Origin: Avena insularis
Lineage: Eukaryota; Streptophyta; Magnoliopsida; Poales; Poaceae
Assembly (NCBI GenBank): GCA_023614405.1
Contig: CM042694.1
Location: forward strand, 86,039,285-86,103,284
DNA: 64,000 bases
Direction of reading: 5' to 3'
The position numbers and the translations under genes were made by a program. The notes beneath the pieces were generated by a model, which worked only from the letters and a program-made list of their open reading frames with translations, was not told the origin of the DNA and ran no database searches. This document shows, in pieces, positions 21,075 through 31,910 of this stretch. The number at the start of each line of letters is the position of its first letter. Position 1 is the first letter of the stretch.

Positions 21075-22450
21075 TGATACATCCAAAACGTATCTACTTT
21101 CCTGAACACTTTTGCTATTGTTTCTCCTCTAAACTTGTGTGATTTGGATGCAACTAACATGGACTGACATTGTTTTCTGTAGAATTGCCTTGGTGTTTAG
21201 TTTTTGTGCAGAAAATCAACTATTAGGAAAAATCCCGGAAAATATGCCAAAAATCCTATTTCACCAGAAGACTCCCAGGCGAATCTGAGGCGGAGGGGTT
21301 TGGCCCAGCCACACCACACTTGGCTAATAGGCTGGCAGCGCCAGGTGGTCTGCCGCCTGCACCCCCTCGGTCTCCCTTTTCGCCTATAAGATTCCTTCTG
21401 ACCTAGAAACTTAGGGGGGTTCGATGTTTTTCCAGAAAGAGTTCCGCTCCGCCGCCACCACCAGATTCCACGATTCGGAACCAGAAACTCCGTTCTGGCA
21501 CCCTGCCAGGATGAGGAATTGGAGGAGATCATCGCCATCATCATCACCATCGCTTCTCCATCGACCATCCATGTTTCCCCCATCTATGAGTGAGTAATCC
21601 CCCGCTGTAGGCTATGGGGATGGTAGGGATTGGATGAGATTGTTCATGTAATGACATCAGATTGTTAGGGCATGGTGCCTAGTATCTACTATTAGTGCTT
21701 TTTGACTTTGTTGCGACTTGTTATGCTTAATGCTTGTCACTAGGGCTCGAGTGGCATGATTTCAGATCTGAACATGTTACTGATTCATTATGATAGTATT
21801 ATTTATGGTCTTACCTGCAAGTTGTATACACACGTTGTTGTCCGGAACCAATGGCCCCGAAGTGATAGAAATTGGGATAACCGGAGGGAATGGCTTTGAT
21901 GTGAGGATCACATGTGTTCATGGAGTGTTAATGCTTTGCTACGGTGCTCTATTAAAAGGAGCACCTTAATTGCCAGTAGTTCCCTTGAGGCCTCGCTGCA
22001 AATGGGCTGGCAGGACAAAAGATGTTGTGCAAGTTCTCATTGCGAGCACGTATGACTATATATGGAACACATGCCTAGGATTATCTAGTACTTGGATGCT
22101 TTATCTTATTTATCTGCAATTGCCCTATGTTCTGATTGCTATATGAATTGTCTTGTCCATGCAACGCCCGTCCATCCATCCCTATGCCTACCGCACTCGA
22201 ATCCTACTGTTTGCTGCTATTGTTACTACTGTCTTTACTTTACTACTGCTATTGCTTTACTATTCCTACTACAAAACCGTTGCTACTGATAAACTGTTGT
22301 GAGCAAGATTGTTTCTAGGTGCAGCTGAATTGACAACTCAATTGTTAAGACTTATAAATATTCTTTGGCTCCCCTTGTGTCGAATCAATAAATTGGGTTT
22401 CACTTCCCTCGAAAATACTGCGATACACCCCCTATACTTGTGGGTCATCA
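21075..22450 (+). repeat. 5' LTR of element D
   Basis: 1376 bp, with TATA-like CGCCTATAAG at 21381-21390 downstream of a GC-rich U3 (CCACACCACACTTGGC and following). It differs from the 3' LTR by several percent by eye. Small ORFs such as 22092-22289 are shadows. Confidence 0.92.
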
Positions 22451-22461
22451 AGACTATTTTC

Positions 22462-22477
22462 TGGCGCCGTTGCCGGA
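22462..22477 (+). promoter_or_regulatory. Primer-binding site of element D
   Basis: TGGCGCCGTTGCCGGA, starting 12 bases after the LTR, is complementary to the 3' end of plant tRNA-Asp with a single change near its end. Confidence 0.85.
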
Positions 22478-22539
22478 GAGCATAGCTTTATTTATCAAGT
22501 TCACTTGGATTCGTTATTGTTCACTACCATCCATCCATC

Positions 22540-24250
22540 ATGGGTAAGTCTCGTGATGCAAGGTTCCTATTTTACCATCCACTACAAGAAGAGGTACGGT
22601 TATGAACACCTCTGTTGCTCTTGATTCACCATCTGTTATGAGTAAGCTCGTTACACCACCACATACACATGCTACACACGCTGCTACTACTGCTGAATCT
22701 GAAACTTCTGATACTTATGCTGCTGCTTCTACTATGCTTGATAAGAGTGGTTCATTAGGTCCTTTCCTAGATGCTACGATTGCTAGAACTATAGCTAGAA
22801 ATACCGAAACTCCTAATGAAGACACTAATACACTTGTTAGTTCACCTGAGTCTAGTGAGAGTTATGATATTGAAGATGGTTATGTTGAGATGACCGATGA
22901 ATTTATTAAAGAATGTAAAAACACCCATGATAGGAGCGCTGCTAAGAGTCTCCTTGAGAGGCATACTATTAGACCCAAATTGTCCCCTAATGCTAAGTTT
23001 GCTACTTCTCCCATAAACATTAAAGATAAAGATTATGATTTCTCTCTTGATCTATCTTACATAGCTATTGTTGAGAAAGAACCTTTTTGTGGGACTAAGA
23101 ATGAAAGTGCGGTAGCACATATGATTGAGATTTCTACCATGAGTGGCTTGTTTTCTGATGATATTAAGATGCGCACTTACTTTGTTGCTAAGATTTTGCC
23201 CTTTTCACTGAAAGGAGAAGCTAAAGCTTGGTTTAGTAATTTACCTCCTGGATCTATTGATAGCTCTGATTGCTTGATTAGTACTTTCCTGCAGAAATAT
23301 TTTCCTCCTAGTGCTAGACATGCTATTTTGCAGGAACACTTTGATTTTAAACAGGGAGAAAAAGAGATATGGCCTGAATCATGGGCAAGGTTTTGTGCTT
23401 TGATTCATGCAGAGGCTGGAAGTCCATTACCAAAGAATGAGCTCCTTGATATATTTTATAATGGACTAACTGAAGAATCTAGGACATACCTAGATAGTTG
23501 TGATGATTGTGTTTTCAGGGAATAGGACTCCCAAGGAAAGGAATTAATGGCTAAAATAAGCAAGAACTATGAAGATTGGACTCCTACTGAACCAGCTATA
23601 CCTGAAGTAATTATACCTGAACCAGCTATACCGGCGCCTATACCATTATCTAAGATGAGGGGAGTTAAATTAAATGATGAAGTGATGAAGGAAGCTAAGA
23701 AGTGTCTTAAGGAGATGGGAATTAAAGTTGTAGATGTCAAGAATTTACCTCCTATAGAAGAATTATGTAAGCCTATCCCCCATTCATCCACTATTGAGGT
23801 ACACCCTCTCCAACACTTTGATGAAGGTGATATCCCTTACTCTAAACCTCCTGATCAATGCTTAGAAGAATTCGATATTTTCATTGTTAAGCAAGATAAT
23901 TTTAATTAAAGGGTGCAAAATCATCTAATGGAAAACACTAGAGCTATTGTTGAGTTAAAAGATATTGTGGAAAGAACCTCTAATGATGTTAAAATGATTG
24001 TCAAACATTTTCAAATGGTTCAAACTCAAATAGATCAACTTATTAAAGTGCAAAAAGACTTGCTAGTTAATGCTGCTAAAGAAAAACATGCTTATGAAAT
24101 TAGAACTAGAAGTGGTGCTGCTACCCAGGATCCTCTATATCCTGAGGGGCATCCCAAAAGAATTGAGTAGGATTCTCAACAAGCTGAAAATAGTGGTTCT
24201 ATTCGTAAGAAAAGAAAAAAGAAACATAAAACTATTGTAGAACCCTCAGA
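22540..24250 (+). pseudogene. gag: Element D gag
   Basis: The start ATG at 22540 (MGKSRDA) matches F's MGKSRDGK. A one-base deletion near 22560 breaks the frame, and the main open part is 22602-23525. The N-terminal 130 residues are T/S/E-rich and probably disordered. The capsid-like core includes SLKGEAKAWFSNLPPGSI, FLQKYFPPSARHAIL and WARFCALIHAEAG, then ELLDIFYNGLTEESRTYLDS, typical of Athila-like Gypsy gag. A +1/-4 indel pair near 23518-23545 separates it from the segment MAKISKNYEDWTP. Further stops are a TAA at about 23907 (AAA in F) and a TAG near 24168 (CAG in F). The last part is a helical linker (IVELKDIVERTSNDVKMIVK). No zinc knuckle is present. Confidence 0.85.
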
Positions 24251-24908
24251 ACCTGCTAAAGATCCTAATGGTATATCTGTCTCTGATGCTGAAACTGAAA
24301 GTGGTAATGAACAAAATGATGTTTGTCATAAAGAAAAAGTTGAAGAAGAACCTAAAAAGCACACTAATAATACTAAATACACTAAAGAAGATTTTATTGC
24401 TAAGAAACATGGTAGTGAAAGAGAGCCTTGGGTCCAAAAACCTATGCCTTTCCCTGATAAGAAACACAAGTCAAAGGAAGATGAACACTATAATATTGTG
24501 AGTGGATGAAACCTTTATTCCTGCAAATTCCTTTGACTGATGCTATTAAATTGCCTACTTACTCAAAGTATATGAAGGATATTGTCTCGAATAAAAGGAA
24601 GATCCCTAATGAAGAAATTTCTACTTTGCTTGCTAATTATTCCTTTAATGGTAAGGTTCCAAAGAAACTTGGAGACCCAGGGATTCCAACTATCCCTTGC
24701 TCTATTAAGAATAGTTATGTTAGAACTGCTTTGTGTGATTTGGGAGCTGGAGTTAGTGTTATGCCTTTCTCTCTCTATAAGAGACTTCAACTAGAAAAAT
24801 TAATACCAACTGATATATCTTTGCAAATGGCTGATAAATCTACCACTATTCCTGTTGGTATATCTGAGGATGTACCTGTTCAAGTGGCTCATAATTGCTT
24901 GATATTAA
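24250..24908 (+). pseudogene. pro: Element D protease, first part
   Basis: The lysine/glutamate-rich linker (EREPWVQKPMPFPDKKHK), broken by a small deletion near 24495, leads to the protease frame from 24506 (MKPLFLQIPLTDAIKL). The catalytic motif is CDLGAGVSVMPFSLYKRL, followed by LQMADKSTTIPVGISEDV. The frame stops artificially at 24913 because solo LTR G is inserted after the codons for HNCLIL. It continues at 29648. Confidence 0.85.
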
Positions 24909-25860
24909 TGTAGCATCCCAATTGTCTAACAATTGTAATGCTACTTGGTCGAGTAATATAATGGCTACTTCATATATATAATTGTTGCATCATAATTATA
25001 TCATGCTCATGTCATCATGCCACCTTGCATTTGAGCATCATATAAAACCCTTTTGTTTTGGTTCTTATCTCATATGCATTATTAATTGTATTTGCCTCTT
25101 GAAATATTGTATTTGATTATTGATAAATTGTTTAATGCCCAAGTTGAGTTGGGGGCACATCTTTTATTAACTCCCTCACCTTTCTTGCCATCACCCCATC
25201 ATTCCACCATTCCACTATATATGAGCATTGCAACTTATTTGGTTTTACCTCTAACTCATGTGGGTTGGGATGGATCCAATTCTTTCTCCACATGCTCTCA
25301 TATATGCACCATATTGTTTCCACATTATTGGTTTATGAGAGCCACATGGCCACCTTTGCATGCCTTGTGAGTGGAACCCTTTTCTAGCTTCCATATGGGT
25401 TGTTTTGGGGTTATTATCATGTTGGGATATTTTTGGGCTTACTAAATACCTAGTGGCACATACACACTAGCATGTCCCACTTTTATTCAAATAGGGTCAT
25501 CCCCTTCTACTCCACATGGAGCATTCCTTTAATTCTTTTGCTTGGCCTTATTCCATATTTTGGAAAGCATATGTATAAATGCCATGGATATTTATTTTGT
25601 TTTCACAAGATAAAACCTAGCATTAATGTTTATGCATGGGCCATGCAATCATAACCCTTGGCCTTCTTCCCTTTGTTTGTTTTATTTTTGGTTTGAGCCT
25701 TGCTTTTAAATTCAAACTAGATGTTTCCTTGTTTTTTTTAAATCTCTTTAACCATTATATAAACCTACCTCTTTGGTTGGGCTAAACCAAACCATCCCTA
25801 ACCCTAAACCCCCTCTCTCTTTTCTATCTCTAAACCCTCACCACCTTTCATCTCATCCTC

Positions 25861-25917
25861 TCTTTTGACAAGATCTTGCTTGAGCTTGGCTTGATCTTGC
25901 TTGATCTTGTCAAAAGA
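25861..25917 (+). repeat. 15-bp inverted repeat inside solo LTR G
   Basis: tcttttgacaagatc (25861-25875) and its exact complement (25903-25917) enclose a 27-base loop of GCTTGATCTT-type repeats. The corresponding positions of H's LTRs lack it. Confidence 0.7.
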
Positions 25918-26867
25918 AAACACACCACCATACCTCATCTCTCTCTCTCATCTCACCCTCTCTCTTTACCCTCTCTCCTAACCCTAGTTTCCTCTCTAAC
26001 CTAACCCGAGCCCCCTCTAAGCTAACCCTAGCTACCCACACCTCTCTCACCCCCCTCTCTCTACCTTGCTGGCCCCACCTGGCCACCCTGGCCCCACCTA
26101 GCTACCATCCACCCCAAACCCTAACCGAGCCCATACCTAACCTAGCTCCTAACCGAACCTCCCCTCTCTCTCTCCCTCTCTTCTCTTCCTGCCATGAGGG
26201 CCCCCAGCCCGAGCCTCCCCACCGAACCTGCCATCCCTACACCGCCTTGCCTGCTGGACCAGCCCAGATCGAGCCACGGCCGAGCACGTGAGGAGAGGGA
26301 GAAGAAAAAGGTGGCCGAGACCACCTTTTTCCTCCACCTTCCCCACGGCACCCTCCCCCTCCCTCTACTATCTACCACCACCTCACGGCTCTCCTCTGCC
26401 CTCCCAGATCCGCCCCAGGGCCTTGCCCTCTCCCCTCTCTCCTCCACCGCCACCATCTACCCCATCGCCGACGATCCGTCGGTCTCCTTCGTTCTCCCTC
26501 TTGCAGCCGGTGGCGAGGATCGGTGGTTGTCGAGGAAGATCGAGGAGACTCCTAGGAGGCCGCCTGTACCTGTCGCGGAGGAGGAGAAGGACCAGAGCCG
26601 AAGTTCACCGACGAGCCCGACGCCAAACCCTAGCCCGTCGTTCGCCTGCCTCGTCGACGCCCTGCAGCTCCCCAAGCCGATCGAACACCACCAACATCTC
26701 CTCGGTGAGCCCCTAATCCTCCCTGACATGCTCCGCCTCGCTGTCGCCGTCTAGATCCCTAGTTCGTTTCGCCGAACATCCTCGGTGCGCCGTGGCCGCG
26801 AGCCTCTGCACGTTCCTGCGTCGCCTCACACCCTACCTAGCCGCGCGAGCGCAAGCCAGCACAACCC

Positions 26868-26931
26868 CCTAGCCACCCCAGCGGTACATCACTGCCAAGA
26901 CGCGAGGTCGCGGGTTCGATCTCTGCACCGT
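26868..26931 (+). other. tRNA-like T-arm/B-box inside the Tekay-like LTR
   Basis: AGCGGTACATCACTGCCAAG is followed by GCGAGGTCGCGGGTTCGATC, resembling the anticodon-to-T-arm half of a tRNA gene with a pol III B box (GGTTCGATC). Counterparts occur in H at about 47974-48023 (GGTTCGATTCC) and 57924-57975 (GGTTCAATTCC). No complete cloverleaf is visible, so this is a fossil or a chance match, not a tRNA gene. Confidence 0.35.
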
Positions 26932-29647
26932 GCCCCGCCCTGTCGAGCACAAACTCGTCAACAGAGGGTTTCAGAGAAGAAGTACAGTAACAGCTGCTAC
27001 TTTGCACTTCCCCCCCAATCTTTTTACTCCTAACCCGCGGTCCGCCTGAGCCCCACCTGTCAGCCGTAGTAACACTTTGCAGATAGGCACCCCAGTTTAT
27101 CACCCCTCAACCCGCACTCCTGTTGTGTCCACCACGCCCGGCCTTACTGGGCCCTAGCCAGCTAGCCCCACCTGTCATTCTCAGAGACTAGGAAAAGCCG
27201 CGGTGGGGAAAAACTTTCTGTAGCATCTTTGTCTCGATCAGTAGTGGCCCACCCGTCGGTCTGCATGTCTGGCTGAGTAACAAAAGGTTTTTATGTTTTC
27301 TGTTTTAAATTAAACCTTTCAAATTTGTTTAAAAATTCAAATTCAAATCTGTTTTAAAATAACTTTTAAATTATAAATCCAAATTAAACATGTAATATAT
27401 GTTTTTGAATCAGAAAAATGTGAGGAATTCAAATATGCCATTCAAAATATATTGTGGACACTTTAAATTTCGAGTTGATTAAAATTACAATAAAATGCCC
27501 TTTTTTCTCAATTAATTAATAACTTTTGTTTTATAACTCCAAATTTGACAAATGATATGTCTAAAATGATCAGCTTGACGAGACCTTTCTGTTTATGCAT
27601 TCCATGTTCTGAATTGCAGCATGCATCATATAAATATAAAGTATATAGCAACTTATTGGAGTATAAAATGTGACCAAAACTCAATAAAATGCTTATTTCT
27701 TGTATTCCACACCTCACCCATGCCATGCTACTTTATTGCCATGCAAATTGTGCATCATTCATCATGGCATGATTGTTTGCTTGACGCATTTTATTCATAT
27801 GCTTGTGCACTTTATTTATGTTGGCCCTTGTTTGTTTGGTTCTTCTTCGAATAAATGACGGGGGATATATCAAGAAACCCAGGAGCACTACCCAGATCCT
27901 TCTCTCGCTTCAACTGAGCTGCCAGGCAAGCACTACCACATGCTTGCATACATATAGTACCTATTGCCTCTATCTTATTCTTGCATCATCGAGTCGCGAT
28001 TGCATTAAACTGAATCCCAAGTACTGCATAGCCTTTACTTTTAAACTCCACCGAAGCTTGTTCCTCCATCCCATGAGCCATTACTACAGGAGTTGTTTGA
28101 GCCATGCGAGTCGTAGAACAGCATGTGTAGGGGATGTGAGTGTCTTATGGATAACGAGGTACCTAAACAACTTAACCTGAGTAGTAATGGGATAACTAAT
28201 GAAAGTGGCACCGGTGAGCAATATCTGCTATTTGGTTTTTCATGCTCACTTGTGTCCCGTAGGACCCCGAGTACTTGATTCCTGTTCCTTGAATATTCGC
28301 GCTATCCACATCCGGGAGGCCTATGGACCCCCCTGAGCCAGAGCTTGATTCATTCTTATTTCTTGGGGCCACAAAGTAGTTTGGGGCTTTATTACTATCC
28401 TGTACTTATGCCATGCTTTACTGCTTTATTTATGATTGTGCGAGGAGCACCTGTACTGTTTAGGATCATGACACGTTTTCGCTGTCTCGACAAGCCCAGT
28501 CACACTTTCGGGTTCCCAGTCGTTTACAGCCGTCCACACAAACCTTGAGTCCATCTCGGAGTCGGCCAACTTCGTCGCGGGTAGCTTAATGGGGTGGCCC
28601 CCTGAAATATTTCTGAATCCTGTGATCGCTTTGTCGTGAATGCCTCGTTGGGTTTTGATTTGGTTTTTCCGAGGTTGATCGAGTGTGTGTTGCTATTTGT
28701 GCACCCCTGCAGGGTAAAACTTTCTGAAAGCCGTGTCCGCGGTTATGGACGACTTGGAGCACAGTTTCTCGATCATAGACAAGTATAACTAAAGTACCGC
28801 TTTTAATTTGACTAAGTACCTGACTAGTAAAAAGTGCAACACTCATGGAATGAATAATAAAACTGCCAACAGATGGGGGGTTGTTCGTCCGCTTCCTCGT
28901 TGGTAAGCAAGGAGGAGGATGGATCTGTTAATATTACCGTTACAACTGTTGTTATTAATTCACGGACATCCGTCTATCTTTGGTTAGGCGGATGGTTAGC
29001 GAGTATTTGTAGAATTGTTAGGGTTTATCTTTTGCTGCAATTGCGTCACCCCAGGTTGTGTCCCCTTTAGAGGCATAAAGACTTGCTGAGTACCCCTAGG
29101 GTCTCACACGATAAATTGTTTGATTCAGATGAACAAGTAAGCTCGCAAGATGGATACTGGGTGGAGGAGACGGACGATGTGGGCAACGATCATTCGGTGT
29201 AGAGATTCCGGGAACGGGGATCCGTGAGATCTATGGGCGGGATGTGTTTATTTATGGGGCATCTTATGCCGATTTGCTTCTTATCCGTACTCGGATCTTG
29301 TTTTCCGCTTCCGCCTGATACTCTGATGTTTGATGTATGAGGAGATATCCTAAACTATTATATCTATCTAGGATATTTGGATCTTGTCGTATGGCGTTGC
29401 AATATTTCTATTTCTTTTAGATGGAATGGCTCTGAGGACTATTGTATGGTGGCTTGCATACATACTCATTTGTGTATGTAGTTGATCCCTTACGCCGATT
29501 ACCGCTCGTTCTTGTCCCGATGTTTGGAAATGGTTAGGACGGCCGAAAGGTCTACCTGTGAGTGGCATTTGGCCCCACCGTACTATTTTAACCATTCCCG
29601 CTCATCTAGGCTTGTAACTAAGAGCGTAATTCACCGAGGTAGTTACA

Positions 29648-29948
29648 ATTAACTGATTTTGTTGTGCTTGAAATGCCTGAAGATGATAATATGTCTATTA
29701 TTCTTGGGAGACCTTTTCTTAATACTATAGGGGCTGTTATTAATTGTAATCTAGAAAAGGTGACCTTCAATGTTAATGACAAGGAACATACTGTCTATTT
29801 CCCCAAGAAGATTGATAGGACTTATGGTTTGAATTCAATTGAACATGTTGAGGGCATTCAAGTTGGAGAGATATATTGTCCCATACCAAGAGAAAATTTT
29901 GAAACTATTATGATTGGGACCATTGCTATCAAAGTTGAGGTAACATAA
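29648..29948 (+). pseudogene. pro: Element D protease, second part
   Basis: After solo LTR G the frame resumes with EMPEDDNMSIILGRPFLNTI, the protease C-terminal signature, and runs to FETIMIGTIAIKVEVT and a TAA at 29946-29948. Element F ends at the same residue. So the polyprotein stops just after protease as a family trait, and RT is not merely deleted from this copy. Confidence 0.85.
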
Positions 29949-30300
29949 TCATTAGTGGAATACAAAGTTTTGTCTCATATGAAATTGTTTTGGTAACAAG
30001 ACCTGATCAACCTTGTTAACAAAAGGATTTCATTGAACAAAACAATGTTTTCACCATGATTATCTCCGCTTACTTCTATTCTATCCATTTTAATTTTTTG
30101 CTTTTGTTTAGTTTTCTTTTCTATTGTTAGTTGCTTGCATGTTAGAGTGTCTTGGAACTTCTGTAGTTCTTTCCTTGTTTTATCATTGCATCATTCTAGA
30201 AAATCTTTTTCTATCAGAAAATCATTCATTTATACCTGAAAATACCCAAAAGTAAAGTATCTCAAAAAATTCCAGAAAATTCATATTAAATTTTTACGTG
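29949..30300 (+). other. Non-coding spacer after protease in element D
   Basis: AT-rich, matched by F at 61254-60920 (for example CAAAACAATGTTTTCA). No ORF and no remnant of RT was found on either strand. Confidence 0.6.
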
Positions 30301-30571
30301 AAAAAGGGGCAGTGGAGTGCCTAGGAGGTACCAGGGGGGCCCACCAGGCAGGCACACCACCTAGTGGCGTGGCCAGCCCTGGGGCGCGCCTGCCTATGGT
30401 GTGGGCTACCCCTGGCCCTCCACTCACTCTCTCACTTGCTACTTTCTTCTCTCTCCCGAGTAAGCACCAGTTCATTGCTCGAAATCGCGTTATTACTGTG
30501 CTTGCCCTCAATTTTTCGATCTCCTTGCTCAGCCCATCTTTGTTGCTAAAATTTGGAGCATTTGTTCTTCG
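30301..30571 (+). promoter_or_regulatory. GC-rich island and putative leader exon of element D accessory ORF
   Basis: A GC block (GGTACCAGGGGGGCCCACCA, then GCAGGCACACCAC) begins abruptly in AT-rich sequence. It is followed by a C/T-rich stretch with CTTTCTTCTCTCTCCCGAG and ends at GTTCTTCG, where a donor-like GTATGTG begins. F conserves the block nearly word for word. The GC part resembles the U3 of the element's own LTR (CCACACCAC and GGCGCGCC motifs), which suggests an internal promoter. No TATA box is visible. Confidence 0.45.
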
Positions 30572-30792
30572 GTATGTGACTCCTTCGCTTGTCCAAGTAG
30601 ATTTGTGTTTAGTGGTTTATATTTTGAGTATTTTGCTGCTGTAGGTGACATGTTATGAGAGCTTGTAAGCTAGTTTGATGCTTAGACATATAGTTTTGAT
30701 GCATGTTTAGGCCTCTTACAAGTCCCTATGAGTACTGCCCTTCATATATATTCACTTTGCAATCACTTGTTTAATAGATGTTTAAATTTCAG
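30572..30792 (+). other. Putative 221-bp intron before D accessory ORF
   Basis: The donor is G|GTATGTGACTCC at 30572 and the acceptor TTTAAATTTCAG ends at 30792. The ATG follows ten bases later. Donor, acceptor and length are conserved in F (220 bp) and in the more distant element B (225 bp). Confidence 0.6.
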
Positions 30793-30802
30793 AATATCAA
30801 AC

Positions 30803-31910
30803 ATGAACAACCGTACCTTTGGAGAAATATTTGAGAGGGATGCACCTAGGAGGTCAAGGCCCTCAAGAGCAGCCTCTCAGTTCAGGACATCATACAACAA
30901 GGATCTCATTACACCTCGTATTGGTAATGAAGGAGATGATGGGGATGCTCACCCATCTATTTTTCCTTGTTTTACTTTCTTACAAGCTGCAGGGATTCTT
31001 GATGATTTCTTACTACTGATTCAGAGGGTTGGTTTGACCTCATACATGCAAGATGAGAGTGAGCAATATGCTATGCTCACCAAGACTTTTGTTGAGAGCT
31101 TCGTGTTTACTAACATGCCCTATCAGTCAACTGTATCTTTCAGAATTTATAATCTGCCCTTTACCATGTCATTGGAAAGATTTTGCAGTATTGTAGGTGT
31201 AAGCATGATAGGGACCATGAAGAAGATTCAAGGGCGACCCGCTGATTTGCTGGAGCTTTACCGAGGGGTGACCAATGATGATGACCACGTAGCTCAGCGC
31301 AGAAAGATAAGAAACATCCAACTCCCTGCTCTTAGATACTTTGCATATTATCTTGCTACTAGCGTTCTGGGTAGAGAGAATACGAGTAATATCTCCAACT
31401 ATCATTTAGCCTTCCTTGCTGCTGCGCTCAACAATGATACTCGGTACAACCTTGGCTCGCTTATTGCTCGCCGCCTAGCTGCTAGGGGGCCTATCTATGG
31501 GGGGTATAATCGCTTCACGTATGGTCAATGCATTAGAGCTTTTTGTGGATCCCAATGATACTATATTGGCACCACAAAGGCTTGACCTTGCTGCTATGAA
31601 AACACATCACTTTGTCACTGTTGACTCTGATTTGGACAATCTAGTATATAGGATGATGTTTACTGACGGGTATGAGAGGGAGATCCCTTTGTCGCAATCT
31701 ACTTTGTTTAGTGTTCACAGGAGACCATGGTCGCGCTCCAAGGAGGAGGTGGACGAGCAGCTCCGCTTGCTGGGGTTCCACGGGCAGCACCAGGAGGATG
31801 TGCCCTCCTATGATTACTCTGCGCACTACGGAGGGACGTACTCGAGCTCGCACCAGGACGAGGGTACCTCCTCGTCGTACCATGGAGACACTTCATCTTG
31901 GCCAGCTTAG
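30803..31910 (+). pseudogene. Element D accessory ORF (Athila ORF1-like), one frameshift
   Basis: I place the start at the ATG at 30803 (MNNRTFGEIFERDAPRR) rather than the upstream in-frame ATG, because the latter lies inside the putative intron and F has the same downstream start. The N-terminus is basic and R/S-rich. The core is TVSFRIYNLPFTMSLERFCS, then LPALRYFAYYLATSVLGR and NLGSLIARRLAARGPIYGG, the ATHILA ORF-1 pattern. A +1 insertion in the G6 run at 31499-31504 ends the first frame at 31558; the second frame (from 31497) carries the rest, VNALELFVDP to DTSSWPA, with an S/Y/D-rich tail. F encodes the same protein uninterrupted. Function is unknown; no transmembrane segment is obvious, so an envelope role is not supported. 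Confidence 0.8.

Larger units (their letters stand above)
24909..29647 (+). mobile_element. Element G: solo LTR of a Tekay-like chromovirus
   Basis: 4739 bp from TGTAGCATCCCAATTG to GAGGTAGTTACA, flanked by attaa on both sides (24904-24908 and 29648-29652). Its ends and most of its length match the two LTRs of H. No internal domain is present, so it is a solo LTR left by unequal recombination. A TATATAAAC box lies at about 25755, then a C/T-rich leader. It also contains a 15-bp hairpin absent from H and a tRNA T-arm-like box. The 186-codon ORF at 26194-26754 lies within GC-rich LTR sequence and is not supported as a gene. Confidence 0.92.

Noticed and set aside
26194..26754. Open frame of 186 codons in GC-rich sequence, plus overlapping frames at 26288-26716
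   Set aside because: It lies wholly inside solo LTR G. Overlapping frames in GC- and CT-rich DNA are expected, and the protein is low complexity; H's LTRs do not keep the same frame.
26900..26930. tRNA gene call on the GGTTCGATC box
   Set aside because: No acceptor stem or D arm could be paired, so only a T-arm-like match is reported.
30728..30802. Upstream in-frame start that would lengthen D's accessory protein by 25 residues
   Set aside because: It falls within the putative intron before the acceptor, and F's equivalent upstream codons differ; the ATG at 30803 is shared by both.
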